Origin: Ailanthus altissimus | Taxonomy: Eukaryota > Streptophyta > Magnoliopsida > Sapindales > Simaroubaceae | Direction of reading: 5' to 3' | DNA: 64,000 nt | NCBI GenBank assembly: GCA_946807835.1 | Contig: OX327683.1 | Location: 14,327,001-14,391,000 of the forward strand | Shown: piece by piece, positions 46,006 to 57,500 of the stretch | How the letters are laid out: each line of letters begins with the position of its first letter | Position numbering within the stretch: position 1 is the stretch's first letter | Made by a program: the position numbers and the translations under genes | The notes under the pieces: generated by a model | Database searches by the model: none | Seen by the model: the letters and a program-made list of their open reading frames with translations, nothing else | Told to the model about the DNA's origin: nothing

Positions 46006-49000
46006 TGTTGATGGATCTAAGGCACGTGTCGATGTATGCATATGCAATTGTGTCTATTGCTTAACGCGGCGGAAGCGTGTAAATTTTGCAATAAACACAA
46101 TAAATAAATATATTAATCACATTAATATATTTGAAAGGTTAGAGAACTCACCATAGCGTGTAACGTTATACACATAATTCTTCGGAGTCCACATAGAGAC
46201 CGACTCGTGTGCAGTTCTAGTCACCAACACGGTGGGCTTGGTGAGCTAGACAGCAGCCCTATATTCAGCCCGAAATTAACTCTTAATCCCTAAAATGGCC
46301 GGTGTGTGTTTTATATCTTTTTCTCTAAAAAGATAAGAAATAGAGATTTTGAAGCAATTCATAATTGCTTCAATTGGAAACATAAAGAAAAATGAAACAG
46401 TTTCATTTTTCCCTTTTTTTTTCTTTTCTTCTTCGTCTTCTTCTTCCTCTCCTCCATTTCTTTCTCTGCCGAATTCGGCCTCACACACCTCTCGCTCTCT
46501 TTTTCTTTCTTTTCCTTTTTTATATATATATATAATATATAATAATAATATATAATATAATCTATTATATAATATAAATAATAATATATTATATAATATA
46601 AAAATAAAAATATTTGATTATTTAACAATTAAATAATCAAAATGAGAAATGACCATTTTATCTCTCATAAATAGTTACCAAATTTACCTCTAGTAGGTCC
46701 CACAAAATCTCACACTTAGGTAAACTCAATTGAATGTCCATAATACGCCACGTGTCATAATACAATTAATAAATAATAATAATTAACTAATTATTATATT
46801 TAACACTTAAAAACAGACACGCACGCATTCCCGTAGTAATGCTGAATATTACTGGATTAAACAATTTAATTCGTCGCGCTACCCCAGTGCATAACGAGTA
46901 CACTCCATATCGCGGGACTCCCTAGGTCCTACGCCCGATTCGTCAAATAGAACTATTTCATGAGTCTGTGAGCAATGCCCTACGCACACGTCACGGATAT
47001 ATAAATCAGCGCGTTGAACCATACAAGTTGAGGTTACAACGTATACATATAGTCCTTCTGTCATGATACCCTGAATGTGCGGGATATAGATTATCACCGT
47101 CAAATTCCCTTTTGCTCATCCATATCATATCTCCAAACTTATATCTCACTAAACAATATGCGCAAACTCTTTTGCCACATTGTTCTACCCTGACGGAACT
47201 TTTTCCCGGGATTGATACTTGTGGCCACAAGATTTTCTGAGATACGGTCTCGAAGCATCTGGATATCAAATTCTCTATACAAGCTAACGGATCCCGTATC
47301 TATACACACTGGATTCCATAAGCATCGAACCATACCTAGCAACACCCAGCGATCACACCATGAAAGGTCTGTGACATGCGTGGAACCAAAGTATGGTGGA
47401 TCACTTACAAGCCTACCGTGGCACTCATGTCAAAGGACAACGTATACTGCTCAACTTGAAAGGACCCTCCGTTGATGGCTTATATAGGATGTCTATCGGA
47501 GGCCATCGTGAGTCTGTCCCATATCCAGTCATAACTGGATACCCATATATCAATACGAGCTTTAAGCTCACAGTCGGCTAAGAACGACCATCTATACCCT
47601 ATAGGTACGACATATGCTGATCTATATTAAAAGTATCCACCGACAGACCTGCATCGGTAGAAATAGATCAGGGACAAGTATTCGAGAACATACTTGTGCA
47701 TGTAGCATTCTCTGGTACCCGATTGCAACTCTTACAACTATGCAGTTACTAGTATACTCCCAGGTCTATGTCCCATTACAGACAAGGCTCTAACTCTTGG
47801 ATCTGCTGAGTATTATATGTTGTGATATGGTGTGTGATGTGTATAGATACGTATAATTTTAAAAATTAAATACGTAGCGAAAGTATTCATACATGTTATA
47901 CACTATATGACATACTCAAACATATAATCTCATGTATGATCATTCAAGCACACATATATATATATATATATCTCATATATATTTTTCACATGCATGATTT
48001 AAAATGAATTGTAATTAAATAAACTATCCAGTTTTGAAGGTAGCTTTACAATTTTTCAAGAACTCCAATCTTCAATTTGTTGAGCTCACCTTGAAGCGTT
48101 CCCTTGCACAATTCTAGTTCACAACTAAAACCAGTGGGATTGTGAAGCTAGAATGGCAGCCACGAATTTCCAACAATGGGTTGTTTTAACACTTAAAACA
48201 ATTTGTCCTTATGATTTATTACTAACAAGAGATGAGAAGAATTAAGTGGTTTGTGTAGTTCCTCACAACCTTTTGTTATGAACCTTAGTTAGCCTTGGCA
48301 AACTCTCTCAACACTTTGAGAAAAACACTTAGGAAATGCTCTCTATTCTCTCTACTCACCATTGTCCAAATCTTGGACTCTCAAACACAAAACTAAACTC
48401 TTTTAATTTTTAGTTTAAAGTAAAATGATTATTTCTCTTAGTGCTCCACCACTACTTAGCCATGTTTGCCATTACAAACAATAATCAAACATGTAAATTG
48501 ACCTAACAAATTGATTCATCCATATAAATCAATTAATAGAGAGCAAATGTACTTTAAACAATACTAAGTGGTTACACCACTTCACAAGTGCACCATTTAT
48601 GTATTTCTAAGTGGCCAACATTGCTTATTATTAATAACAAGTGCTTACTCCATTACACAATGGTGTTTGCCACTATTCCAATTAATAATAATAACTTCAT
48701 TAATATATAAAATATTAAAAATTCAAAACTATTTTCAATATTTACATTTACCTTATATGCAATTTACCAAGTAAGGTAAATAGATAAATATATGGTAAAT
48801 CATTTATAGAGCAAGATTGTGCCATTTGTCAATTTCATATTGGTTAACAACTCTTGTAAACCAATAATGTATTTTACATTCAATTATTGACAAGTGTATA
48901 ATATAAGGAACCTTGAAACATATTTTCACTTTGCTGGAATTTGTTGGATTAATTATCCAATCCAATTCGCTATCCCAGTGCACAACGAGTACACTTCATA

Positions 49001-50414
49001 TTGTGAGACTCTCTAGGTTCGTGCCCGATTTGTCATATGAAACTATTTCATACGTTCGTGAACAATGTCCCACACACATGTTACGAATATTACAAAATGG
49101 CGCATTAAACCATACAAGTTGAGGTTATAACATATTCGTATAATCCTTCCATTATAGATATCATAGAAGAGTAGAGATATAGATCAACACCGTCAAGTCT
49201 CCATATGTTCAACCATAAACTTATCTCTAGATTTGTATTTTAATAAATAATATTCGTAAACACTTTTACGATATTATTTACCCCGAGGATAAAACTAATT
49301 CTCGGGTATTTCTACTTATGGCCATAAGACTTTCTGAAATACAACCTTGGAGTTTTAGGATATTTTACTCACCCAATTGAGTTGATGGATCTCATATCTA
49401 TACACACCAGACTCCATGAGCATCGGACCATACTCAGTGACACTCAACGTTCAGACCATGAAAGGTATCTGACATATGTGGAATCAAAGTATGGTGGATC
49501 ACTCACAAGTCTACCATTGCACTCAGGTCTAAGTACCACGAATACTACTCAACTCGAAAGATCCTCCATTGACGGTTTTATGGAATATCTATTGGAGATC
49601 TTTGTGAGTCTGTTCAATATTCAGTCCTTACTGAATACTTGTATCTCTATACGAGTTTCTACTAAACTCATGGTTTGCTAAGACTAACCATCTGAACTAT
49701 CCATATATAGACATACACCAATCTATATATAATAAGGTCTTCACTAACAGACTCGCATTAGTGAAGATAGATCAGGAACATTAGGTTTAAGAACATATTT
49801 GCATAACAACAATTTCTAGCACCATTTGCAACTCATTGCAACTACGTCATTATTAATATATTCTTAGGTCTTTGTCCCATTTCAGACAAGGCTCTAACTC
49901 TTTAGATTTTGCTAACTCTTATAACATGATAACTCTTATCAGTGCTAACTTTTAGCATTTATATCTTTTAGCGTTACTAACTCTTAGTTCTGATCTAAAC
50001 TCTTTTATATCAGATCTGAACTATTTCGAATCATACAATATCCAAAACGTTACAAGCATCTTACCATAAATGTATATAAAATAATTAGTGATATATTGAA
50101 ATCATAATTGTATAAACATAAAGCAAATATTTATACACAAAAGGGATGGCACGTAAGCACAAATCCCAACATTATAACCAGCTAAACTTAGTTATGCTAA
50201 CATTTAGCAATTATATGTCTCAGCGTGGCTAACTATGAGCCCTTATCTAAACTCTTTTAGATCTGATCCGAACTCCTTCAAATCTACAATGTCTGTAACG
50301 TTACATGCATAATACCATATAAATAGGTATTAACGATTTAATGAAAATGTATACTTGTATAAATACATAAGTATATGTACATTTTGGGATAACACGTAAG
50401 CACCGACCCTAACA
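46006..50414 (-). repeat. LTR of the copia derivative (interrupted)
   Basis: The start TGTTGATGG at 46006 is preceded by a copia PBS complement (TTGCTCTGATACTA at 45988). The end CCCTAACA is at 50414. Without the solo LTR at 47818-50171 it is about 2.05 kb. Internal blocks such as CCCAGTGCATAACGAGTACA near 46883 and GACAAGGCTCTAACTCTT near 47781 also occur in the LTRs at 47818 and 53686. Short open frames on both strands are not conserved between copies. Confidence 0.8.
47818..50171 (-). mobile_element. Copia solo LTR nested in an LTR of the same family
   Basis: The 2354-bp segment starts TGTTGTGATATGG and ends CCCAACA. It is flanked by TTATA at 47813-47817 and 50172-50176. No internal coding region is present. 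It shares blocks with its host LTR (CCCAGTGCACAACGAGTACA at 48973, GACAAGGCTCTAACTCTTTA at 49887). The host LTR's continuation is found intact right after it. Confidence 0.82.
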
Positions 50415-52788
50415 AATGAAACTATGACTCTTTCTGTGATAGAAAGGCCACAGGAGAATGCCCATCAGAGAATTAGAGGAAGTTGAAGTTACCTATGTAA
50501 TAGTAAACCAGCACGTACTAAAGATCTTACACAATAGACATCCAGATCGAGAATGAAGGGATAGTGAAGGCCATTGTTTCAAAGGGCAACAAAAGTATTA
50601 AAAAAAATAGGCTTATGAGAGATCTCCACACCTACAGTAATGACCATAGAGCAGGACCTAGGAGAGATTACATTCTCCAGACAAGACTTAATAGACATCA
50701 TACAACTGCATATGAAATCCCTAGTTATCACACTCAATGTAGCTAGAAACATTGTTAAAATGGTGCTGGTAGATGGAGAAAGCAGTGCAGATATCTTTTT
50801 TTAGGATACCTTCAAAATGATGGGCCTAACAAAACAAGACATCCGCATATGTCAAACTTAGTTGATAGTATTCGGAAGATCTAGAGTACAAGTTAAAGGG
50901 TTCATAACTTTAGCTGTCATAGTAGTGGGAAAAGTTCTGGACCTGGACTACTTAATAGTAGAAGCTCCATTAGCCTACAATGTTGTCGTCATAAGATTTT
51001 GGTGATATGGATTAATTAACTCTAATATTTTCATCTTCCAAGCTTAATATTTGTTTGTTAAAATTAATATTATTTAGCTTTTTTATATGCTTTATTGTTA
51101 TTTTGTAAGTTTGGAGTCAATGGAGCAAATAGGGATAAAAATCTAATGAAAATAAGTCAAAACATCAAAAAGCTACCGTAGATTGTTATACTAACAATCT
51201 ACAGTTATTTGCTACGGTTCCACCTCCCAGAAACGGTGCTCAAAACAGTATGTACAGTGCCCATAATCCAGCACCGTGGCACTATGTGAACAGTAATGTG
51301 ATGAATAGTACTCGTAAACAGCGTGTAAACAATACTTGTGAACAGTAAATCATAATTTGACTTATATTAGATGTTTTGCCCTAAATTAGAGACAAACTTA
51401 AAAATAGAAGAACAAAAAGCCTAATTCAAGAATTAAAAAAAATAAGAGAAGAGAGAAAGAGCAATTTTTGAAGGATCAAGAAGACTAGAAGATTGAAGAT
51501 TGCAAAAAAAATAGTTTTATCTCTTCAAATCTTTATCTTTTTAGTTTTCTATGATTTTCATGATGTTATTTTTTATAAGCACTAGAATTCTTTATTTCAC
51601 CATGACCTAAGTTTTTATTTCTAGGGTTAGATTTCTGAACCTAATATATAGTTAGATTTTATTGATTTTCTTAGTTTATGAACTTAATACATTTAATTGA
51701 TTCATTCTCTCTAAGTTTAATACTTTCATTATATCTGACCAATATTTTGAATGATTGAGAAACCACGATAAACTTGACAAATGATTTATGTGTTTAGCCT
51801 ATGATAGTTTGATGCATGGTGTAACAACTATGAGTTCCATGCAGCATAGATATATACCTAGATGGCATGTATAGTATGATTTAAACTTAATCTTAATGAA
51901 TTACATTCTATTCTGATTACCATAGACATATAAGTAGTTATTAGAATGTGTAATATAGTCACTTGACCACTGATAGAGGCTTGTGAGGAGATTAGTGTCT
52001 AAGTAAATCAATTTTTATTAAGGGATTAACTAAGAAGGTTAATGAATCTAATGAAATATTAGGGAATAAGGCTAAACTCTAAATTATTATCAATTGGTGA
52101 ATTTATCTCTTTGTTTATTTGCTATTTAGGTTTAATTTAATTTGATAGAATTAGGTTAATTAATTAAGTTTTAAATTTTAGATTTATCTGAATAAAATTG
52201 AGTAAATATAACTTTAGTAATTGATTGAAGAATTAGATCGTATAATCCCTGTGGGAACGATATCTGGACTTAACTCCTATATTACTTAATATGATAGCGT
52301 GCGCTAAGCTAAGCTATTATAGCACCAACCATTTGGATCCACTAAGCAGTACCTTCCACCCTCCACTAGGTGGTAAAATGTGTATCAGCAGACGTGAGAA
52401 TGACAGTTGATATTAAAAGGGAGCAGGTTAAAGCAAAACAATGTTATGCCAATTCCCTAAAAACCCAGAAAGAAGCCAACAAGAACTCTGTCACAAGAAA
52501 GAACATCCATCAAAAGTAGAAGGAGATCCGATAAAGGAAGTTAGTGTTCCCCTCCAACAATTGAGGGATCCCCAACAACAATAGCAATTACAGGATGTTT
52601 AGACGAAGGCGTTACCTTGAGAATAAGAAAACGTAGAGGAATACATTCCTCTTCACACAGAAGAAACAAAAGAGGTAACACTCGACCCATCGCAACCAGA
52701 TAGGAAAGTAAGGGTTGGAACCATGCTGAGAAAAATAAAGAAATAGGCTTTTGTTAGACTGCCACATAGGATATCTTTGCCTAATTAT
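50415..52788 (+). pseudogene. Tat-like gag-protease junction and protease, interrupted by a solo LTR
   Basis: The plus strand near 50715-50800 reads NVARNIVKMVLVDGESSADI, an aspartic protease with the usual D-N-G-S changed to D-G-E-S. VQVKGFITLAVIV and YLIVEAPLAYNVV follow to 51000. After removal of the LTR at 51003-52331 the same frame resumes with AVPSTLH..VVKCVSAD and VKAKQCYANSLK to about 52450. The protease would process Gag-Pol. Several stop codons make it inactive. Confidence 0.7.
51003..52331 (+). mobile_element. Ty3/gypsy-type solo LTR
   Basis: The 1329-bp segment is bounded by TGATATGG...CCAACCA with TTTGG duplicated at 50998-51002 and 52332-52336. Near its 3' end it has AATCCCTGTGGGAACGATA and the ATAGCGTGCGCTAAGC block, as in Athila/Tat LTR ends. 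Near 51225-51350 there are several GTGAACAGTA-like repeats. No internal region remains. Confidence 0.82.
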
Positions 52789-53685
52789 TGATAAATGTAA
52801 AATTGATATAAACTATTACCCCATTTTAGCTTTAATTATTACCGTTATTGTGTACTTATGGTCTATATATGCATATTTGTGTTAAAATTATAGGATAAAC
52901 ATGTGAATAGGTTAAAGGGAGAGAAAACCGATAAAAATGAAATGAATTAAAAAATGAGAGAAAATGTAGTTGCGTCAATGAAGAAAAGGCACTAGCATTC
53001 ATCCATACAGGATGAACGCCACAGTATTGAACAATGAACGCCAAGTGTTTATTGGAATTTGGATGCCATAACATTGGCATGAATGATGACTAGCGTTAAA
53101 GGCAAAAAGGATTTAAGATTGCCAATACCCCAACGTTGAAAGGGAACACATCAACAAAATGCCCCAATGTTACTAATCCTTAATACTGCAGCATTTGTAC
53201 ATGATAGATTGCAATGCTTCTGCATTATAAAGGAAAACGTTACGGTGTTACGATTATGTTTTGCACTATATAAAGAAATTCTTTTGAATTTTTGTGGAAG
53301 AAAGATTCACCTTTAACTCAGCATTGAGTGAACACATTCTAGGTTTAAAATTTGCACCTTTAAACTACAAGAAAACACATTTTAACACTTAGAGAGCATT
53401 TGGAGAATGATCAACATCATTAATAGAGAAACATTAGAGCCAAGGCTTGGGAAGATTTATCTAAACTTCATTTTTGTATTTGTGTGATCTAAACTTGATT
53501 TCATTATGTTTTATTGGTACTTAATGCTTGCATTTGATATAGTCAATCTTATGTATGAACCTTGGATTCATTGAGATAAACTTAAAGAGGCATCTCATTG
53601 AATAGCAGGAAAAGGTGATGTATGATTATGGAGTAGCATCTACAAGTTATAATTAGGATATAAATATACTTAGTTATTGAAAGTA
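52789..53685 (+). mobile_element. Partial Athila-like LTR
   Basis: It starts TGATAAATG at 52789, where similarity to Tat protease/RT ends. It has the TATA box CTATATAAAG at 53266-53275, followed by a transcribed-type region. It is cut at 53686 by a copia LTR; the rest lies beyond the window or is lost. The TATA decamer equals that of the LTR at 54204-55690, although the rest of the two LTRs is not obviously alike. Confidence 0.5.
52970..53245 (+). repeat. Possible decayed palindrome array upstream of TATA
   Basis: AATGCCCCAATGTT (53158) and ATACCCCAACGTT (53125) resemble the reverse complement of the CGCTGGNGCG core after C-to-T changes. Further weaker copies (AACGCCACAGTATT near 53017, CTGCAGCAT near 53199) are scattered over 270 bp directly upstream of the TATA box at 53266. 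The match is weaker than in the other arrays. Confidence 0.4.
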
Positions 53686-55180
53686 CGTTGTGCATTGGGT
53701 AAGCATGTATATTTTTTTATAATTTTTAATTTACACATCACATGCATAAATATTCAGTAGAAAATAAATAAATATCTCATTACATTAATGAGATATTGGA
53801 GAAGTCACTCTTGAAGCGCGCTTTGTGCAGTTTTAGTCTAGGATAGGGTGAGATTCCTTAAGCTAAAATGGTAGCTTCCTTTTCTAGGCAAAAGTTAACT
53901 ACTTGAAGCAACACTTGCTTCAAATTTTTTATCTCTTGGCTTTGCTATGATTTTTTGCTTTTTTTCACTTATTAAAATGAAATGAAGAAATTTATATCCT
54001 TTGCTTGCTGCCCATTGCTCAATTAAAATCAAGCCAATGTCTAGATTAAGCAAGCATGATAAGGCTTATTTTCGTTACACTTCACGCTTTGTATATACTT
54101 TGTGGCAAAATTAAAAGGGTTAGCAAAATAAGAGCATAATTTATGGACAATACATTTTATCAATTTATTTATGAATATGCCACATGCTGCTTTTGTTAAA
54201 CATTGATGCGATATTTCTATATCATAAATTAAGTGCAAGTATACACTATCGTATGCAAGTAATAAAGAGACTAAATAAGTCGGATGTCGAACCCACAGGG
54301 ATAATTCTTTCTTTTTAACCAATTACTAAAATTATATCTTCCTAATAATTATTCAGAAAAATAAAAATCTAAGAATGAATGTAAGAAATATAAAACAAAA
54401 ACACAATGCAATGAGATTTAAAGATATAGCAACGTAGAGAGAACCTAGGATTAATATTATCCCTCAATATGTTTCTAATGATTAATCCTCTAATATTTAA
54501 CTCACTTAGTCTTTATTATTGATCAAGACACTAATGTATTCACAAGCCTCTTCCAAGGTCATGCAAGTATACCCTAATTTACCAAATACCTATATTCCTA
54601 TGGTACTTGTAATAAATTAAGATTCATTAAGATTAGGTCTTATTGATCATACATGCCAATTAGGTATATTCCTATCCTAAGTTGAAACTTGCATATGCAA
54701 CATTGAATGTTACTCTACAATCATGCATCAAATTACCTAGGTCTAAATATTATGATTCCTCTTCCGAGTTTATCAATAATATTACCAATTCATTCACCAT
54801 ATATTGGCCAGATATATTGAAGCATTAAACACAAGTAATTTAAATAATAAATGACTAAGTTTATTAAATACTAAAAGATATAGCAATTAAGCGCACATAT
54901 TGAGTTCAAATATTAACCCTAGAAAATAAGTTTAGCTCATGGCTACAAGAGAACAGCAGTAGAAATATTTATAAAACATGATACAATTATTAGCAAACCG
55001 ATATAGACGTCGAATTGCTCTTAATTGCGCTGCCTAGGAACTCTTGATGCCAAAGAACGTCTTGTATCTCTCTCTAAAGTTGCTTCAATTAAGCTCCTAT
55101 TGCTCTCCAAGACTCTTGCTCTGTATTCTTGGTGCTCTTGGGTCGTCTTCGATTCTTTCTTAAAGGTTGGGAACGAGTGG

Positions 55181-55190
55181 CTTTATATAG
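55181..55190 (-). promoter_or_regulatory. LTR TATA box
   Basis: CTATATAAAG on the minus strand, about 500 bp inside the LTR from its element 5' end. The same decamer is at 61203-61194 in the other LTR and at 53266-53275 on the plus strand of the partial LTR. Confidence 0.65.
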
Positions 55191-55242
55191 GGATTGATAT
55201 GAGCTTGAAAATCTCAATTCTCGTCGGACTAGGACTCGCACT

Positions 55243-55508
55243 ACCGCTGGCGCGCTATGAATCTGTCGCTGGGGCGACGCGTGAAAAGGCCTTCACCGCT
55301 GGAGCGGTGGGATCTTGGCGCTGGGGCGCTGCATGAAAACGGCTTCACCGCTGGCGCGGTGTGTTGATAGCGCTGGGGCGCCGTCTTGTCGCTGGGGCGG
55401 TAACTGTCTGCCGCTGGGGCGCTAGACGCGACTTAATCAGGTCGTTTTTCTTATTTCGATCACTATTCAGCGCTGGGGCGAAAATACTTGTGGCGCGGGG
55501 GCGCTGGA
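55243..55508. repeat. GC-palindrome array in the U3 of the LTR
   Basis: About ten copies of a 12-16-bp palindrome lie at 20-35-bp spacing in otherwise AT-rich DNA. Most have the core CGCTGGNGCG. Outer bases pair although they differ between copies: GTCGC/GCGAC (55265-55278), CACCGC/GCGGTG (55294-55309 and 55346-55361), GCGC/GCGC (55318-55329), AGCGC/GCGCY (55369-55382). Spacers are unrelated. The array ends about 55 bp upstream of the TATA box in element sense. Confidence 0.9.
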
Positions 55509-55690
55509 CTCATAATTTGAAAACTTTGCATTTTAGTCCCTGTTTTCGCTCCTTTTGCGTTCTTTCTTTAAATTTCGTTCAAGTCCCTATAAATAACAAT
55601 AATGTATATAAATAGCCATCTATTCTCATAAAATCATAAAATATCAATAATAAAAACATGAGAAAATATATGACAAATTTGCCCTTATCA

Positions 55691-55706
55691 AATTCCCCCA
55701 AACTTA
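55691..55706 (-). promoter_or_regulatory. Polypurine tract next to the 3' LTR
   Basis: Minus strand reads TAAGTTTGGGGGAATT directly before the LTR start TGATAAGG. It is the position and composition expected for the primer of plus-strand DNA synthesis. Confidence 0.75.
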
Positions 55707-57149
55707 AATACTTGCTTGTCCTCAAGCAATAAAATAAAACTAAGAGAGAAATAAAGGGTTATACTTGACTCATTTAACAAAACAAAATATACTAATACTA
55801 GTAAGATGATCAAAATCATTGTCTCAAAGGCTGACGAAATGGTACAAATCCTTAAGGTAGACAAATAGCTATTAACAATTCTAATTATCTTCATTTAGTC
55901 CTTCATTCTTCCTCATAAATAATCACCATGTGTGTGTGTGTGCAAGCAGCAAGCAAATAGCGAAAACCATACTTTGATTTACTTTATACTTTAGTTTGTA
56001 CAGAAAAGATGATGTCTCGGCATTTTATTTGTATAATGACACTTCCATAAGCTTGTCTTTATTACCACTCTCCACTAATGTAGAAAATCACATGTCTTAG
56101 GGATCTATTTAGGACTTTACTTAGCTTGTAACGTAAGGCTAAGGTCAAGGTGGGATAAAAGGGCAAATATATGAAGTTCAATTCACACCATGAACACTTA
56201 GATTTTACCTAGAAACCTCTTGATCTTCTTTTCCTTGTATTATCTCTTCCCCCAAACTTATTGTGTTCCCCATCCTTCTTTTCAATCCCTTTTTATTTTT
56301 CAAAGAATTTCTTCTTTTTCTTAAGCTGGGGGTATTTTATTTTCTCTTTTTTTTTTTCTTTTTTCTTTTTTTCTTTTTTTTAAATACCTCCAAACTTAGA
56401 TTGACAAATACCACCCAAACTTATTTTTCTCATATCACCACAACTTTTTTTTCTTTTCAAGAGTATTTCTAAGTAAATGCAAGGTTTATGGTGTTACGGG
56501 TAAATTTTTAGATAAGTAAACTTTAAGTCTTGGGCTTGTAATGTGGTTAAACCAAAGAATGGGTAATTAGGCTCAAAATAGGGTACTAGGGATAAATATA
56601 CAATAAAATGGTAGGCTAGAAAGGCTCAATCGGTCCAAAGATGGCCTAATATCATTTCCCTATTCATGTGTTTCCTAGAATTTCGCCTCAAATAGTAACT
56701 AAAGACAAGTTCTAGAGTATCGGTCTTCGAGACTGTGGTGTACTCTTTAAAACATAAGTATCTCTAAGTAATAGGTATAACTATTCATGCTTATAAGGTG
56801 CTCAAAAAATGGTGATTATAAATAAGGTCAAATTTGTTCCTAAACTTAAATAATCAAAATTGTCTCAAGTATCTATCATTCCTTAGGGATTTGTAAAAAT
56901 AGATTCAACCATGTATTCTTTTTCTTATCATAGACTAATGATCATCTTATCAAAACCTAATAAAAATGCATTAACTAAAAAAAAAATAAGTAACTAAAAG
57001 AAAAAAAAAATTTTAACCCACAAGAATGACCACCCAAATCATGCATCAAAATGAACACAAGAAAGTGTTTCCCACCCCCAAACTTAATTTAGACATTGTC
57101 CCCAATGTCAAAAAATAAAGAAGTGAAAGTAAGAGACTTCCCTGGTCAA

Positions 57150-57345
57150 TTTTCGCTGGCGCGCTGACTCTCCATCGCTGGGGCGATGTTCTGGCGCTGC
57201 CGCGGTAATCTTCTGTCGCTGCAGCGCTGAAGGCTGATTTCTGCACAGTTACTGGAATTTGCGCTGGCGCGATGTTGCGTGTACCGCGGGGGCGGTGGTG
57301 CTCGATTTTCCTGTCGCTGCTGCGCCATGTTATGCCGCTGGAGCG
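57150..57345. repeat. Second GC-palindrome array, internal
   Basis: About eight copies of the same motif as in the LTR. They include CATCGC/GCGATG (57174-57189), CGCTGCAGCG (57218), ACCGC/GCGGT with a GGGG centre (57281-57294) and CGCTGGAGCG (57336). Spacers again differ. The array lies between the Gag-Pro stop and the 3' LTR, so it would be in the element's transcript. Confidence 0.85.
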
Positions 57346-57356
57346 CTGAAATTCTT

Positions 57357-57394
<38 letters not shown>

Positions 57395-57500
57395 GCTGAA
57401 AAAAAAATGATAATAATAATAATAATAATACTTTCCTTGGGTTGCCTCCCAAGTAGCGCTTGATTTAACGTCATCGGCTTGACGGGGCTTTCTTTTCTTT

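Larger units (their letters stand above)
44375..50414 (-). mobile_element. Rearranged Ty1/copia derivative with an inverted repeat
   Basis: The unit is flanked by AATGA (44370-44374 and 50415-50419) and has TG...CA ends. In element sense (minus) it consists of a 5' LTR (50414-46006, interrupted by a solo LTR), a PBS (45988-46001), a leader with a GC-palindrome array, and then an inverted duplication of an RT fragment. There is no matching 3' LTR: the left end TGTCAAACTG is instead the outer end of the inverted repeat. The perfect target duplication suggests it integrated in this form. Its LTR belongs to the same family as those at 47818 and 53686. Confidence 0.7.
42094..52788 (+). mobile_element. 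Tat-like Ty3/gypsy element carrying two insertions
   Basis: On the plus strand it has an LTR ending at 42800, a PBS, gag (42941-44369) and protease (50415-51002, continuing at 52337-52750). The reading continues across both insertions when they are removed together with one copy of their target duplications (AATGA and TTTGG). Sequence stops resembling the element near 52788, at the start of another LTR. RT, RNase H, integrase and the 3' LTR are not in the window. Stops are frequent. It is in the opposite orientation to the Tat-like element at 322-8658. Confidence 0.75.
54204..55690 (-). repeat. Left LTR (3' LTR in element sense) of the Athila-derived element
   Basis: It begins TGATGCG and ends TTATCA. 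In a line-by-line comparison with 60217-61703 I found one difference: C at 55382 versus T at 61395. A TATA box CTATATAAAG lies on the minus strand at 55190-55181, and a palindrome array lies upstream of it at 55508-55243. The plus-strand open frames at 55025 and 55361 are duplicated in both LTRs but lie antisense to the element and look fortuitous. Confidence 0.95.
55691..57500 (-). other. 3' non-coding region of the Athila-derived element
   Basis: It contains no RT or integrase. It holds five purine-tract-like copies, written on the plus strand as CCCCCAAACTTA or close variants, at 55695-55706, 56249-56260, 56387-56398, 56411-56423 and 57074-57085. It also has a GC-palindrome array at 57150-57345, a poly-T run of about 30 at 57359-57390, and an AAT repeat near 57410-57430. 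The plus-strand open frame 56263-56472 is low complexity. Confidence 0.7.

Noticed and set aside
46276..46628. Overlapping Lys/Glu-rich and Ser/Phe-rich frames
   Set aside because: They arise from a TTC/TCT-rich tract and an AT microsatellite inside a copia LTR, and are not kept in the other two LTR copies.
55025..55615. Two open frames (103 and 84 residues), repeated at 61038-61628
   Set aside because: They lie in the LTRs, antisense to the element. Their duplication reflects the LTR pair, and the second spans the palindrome array.
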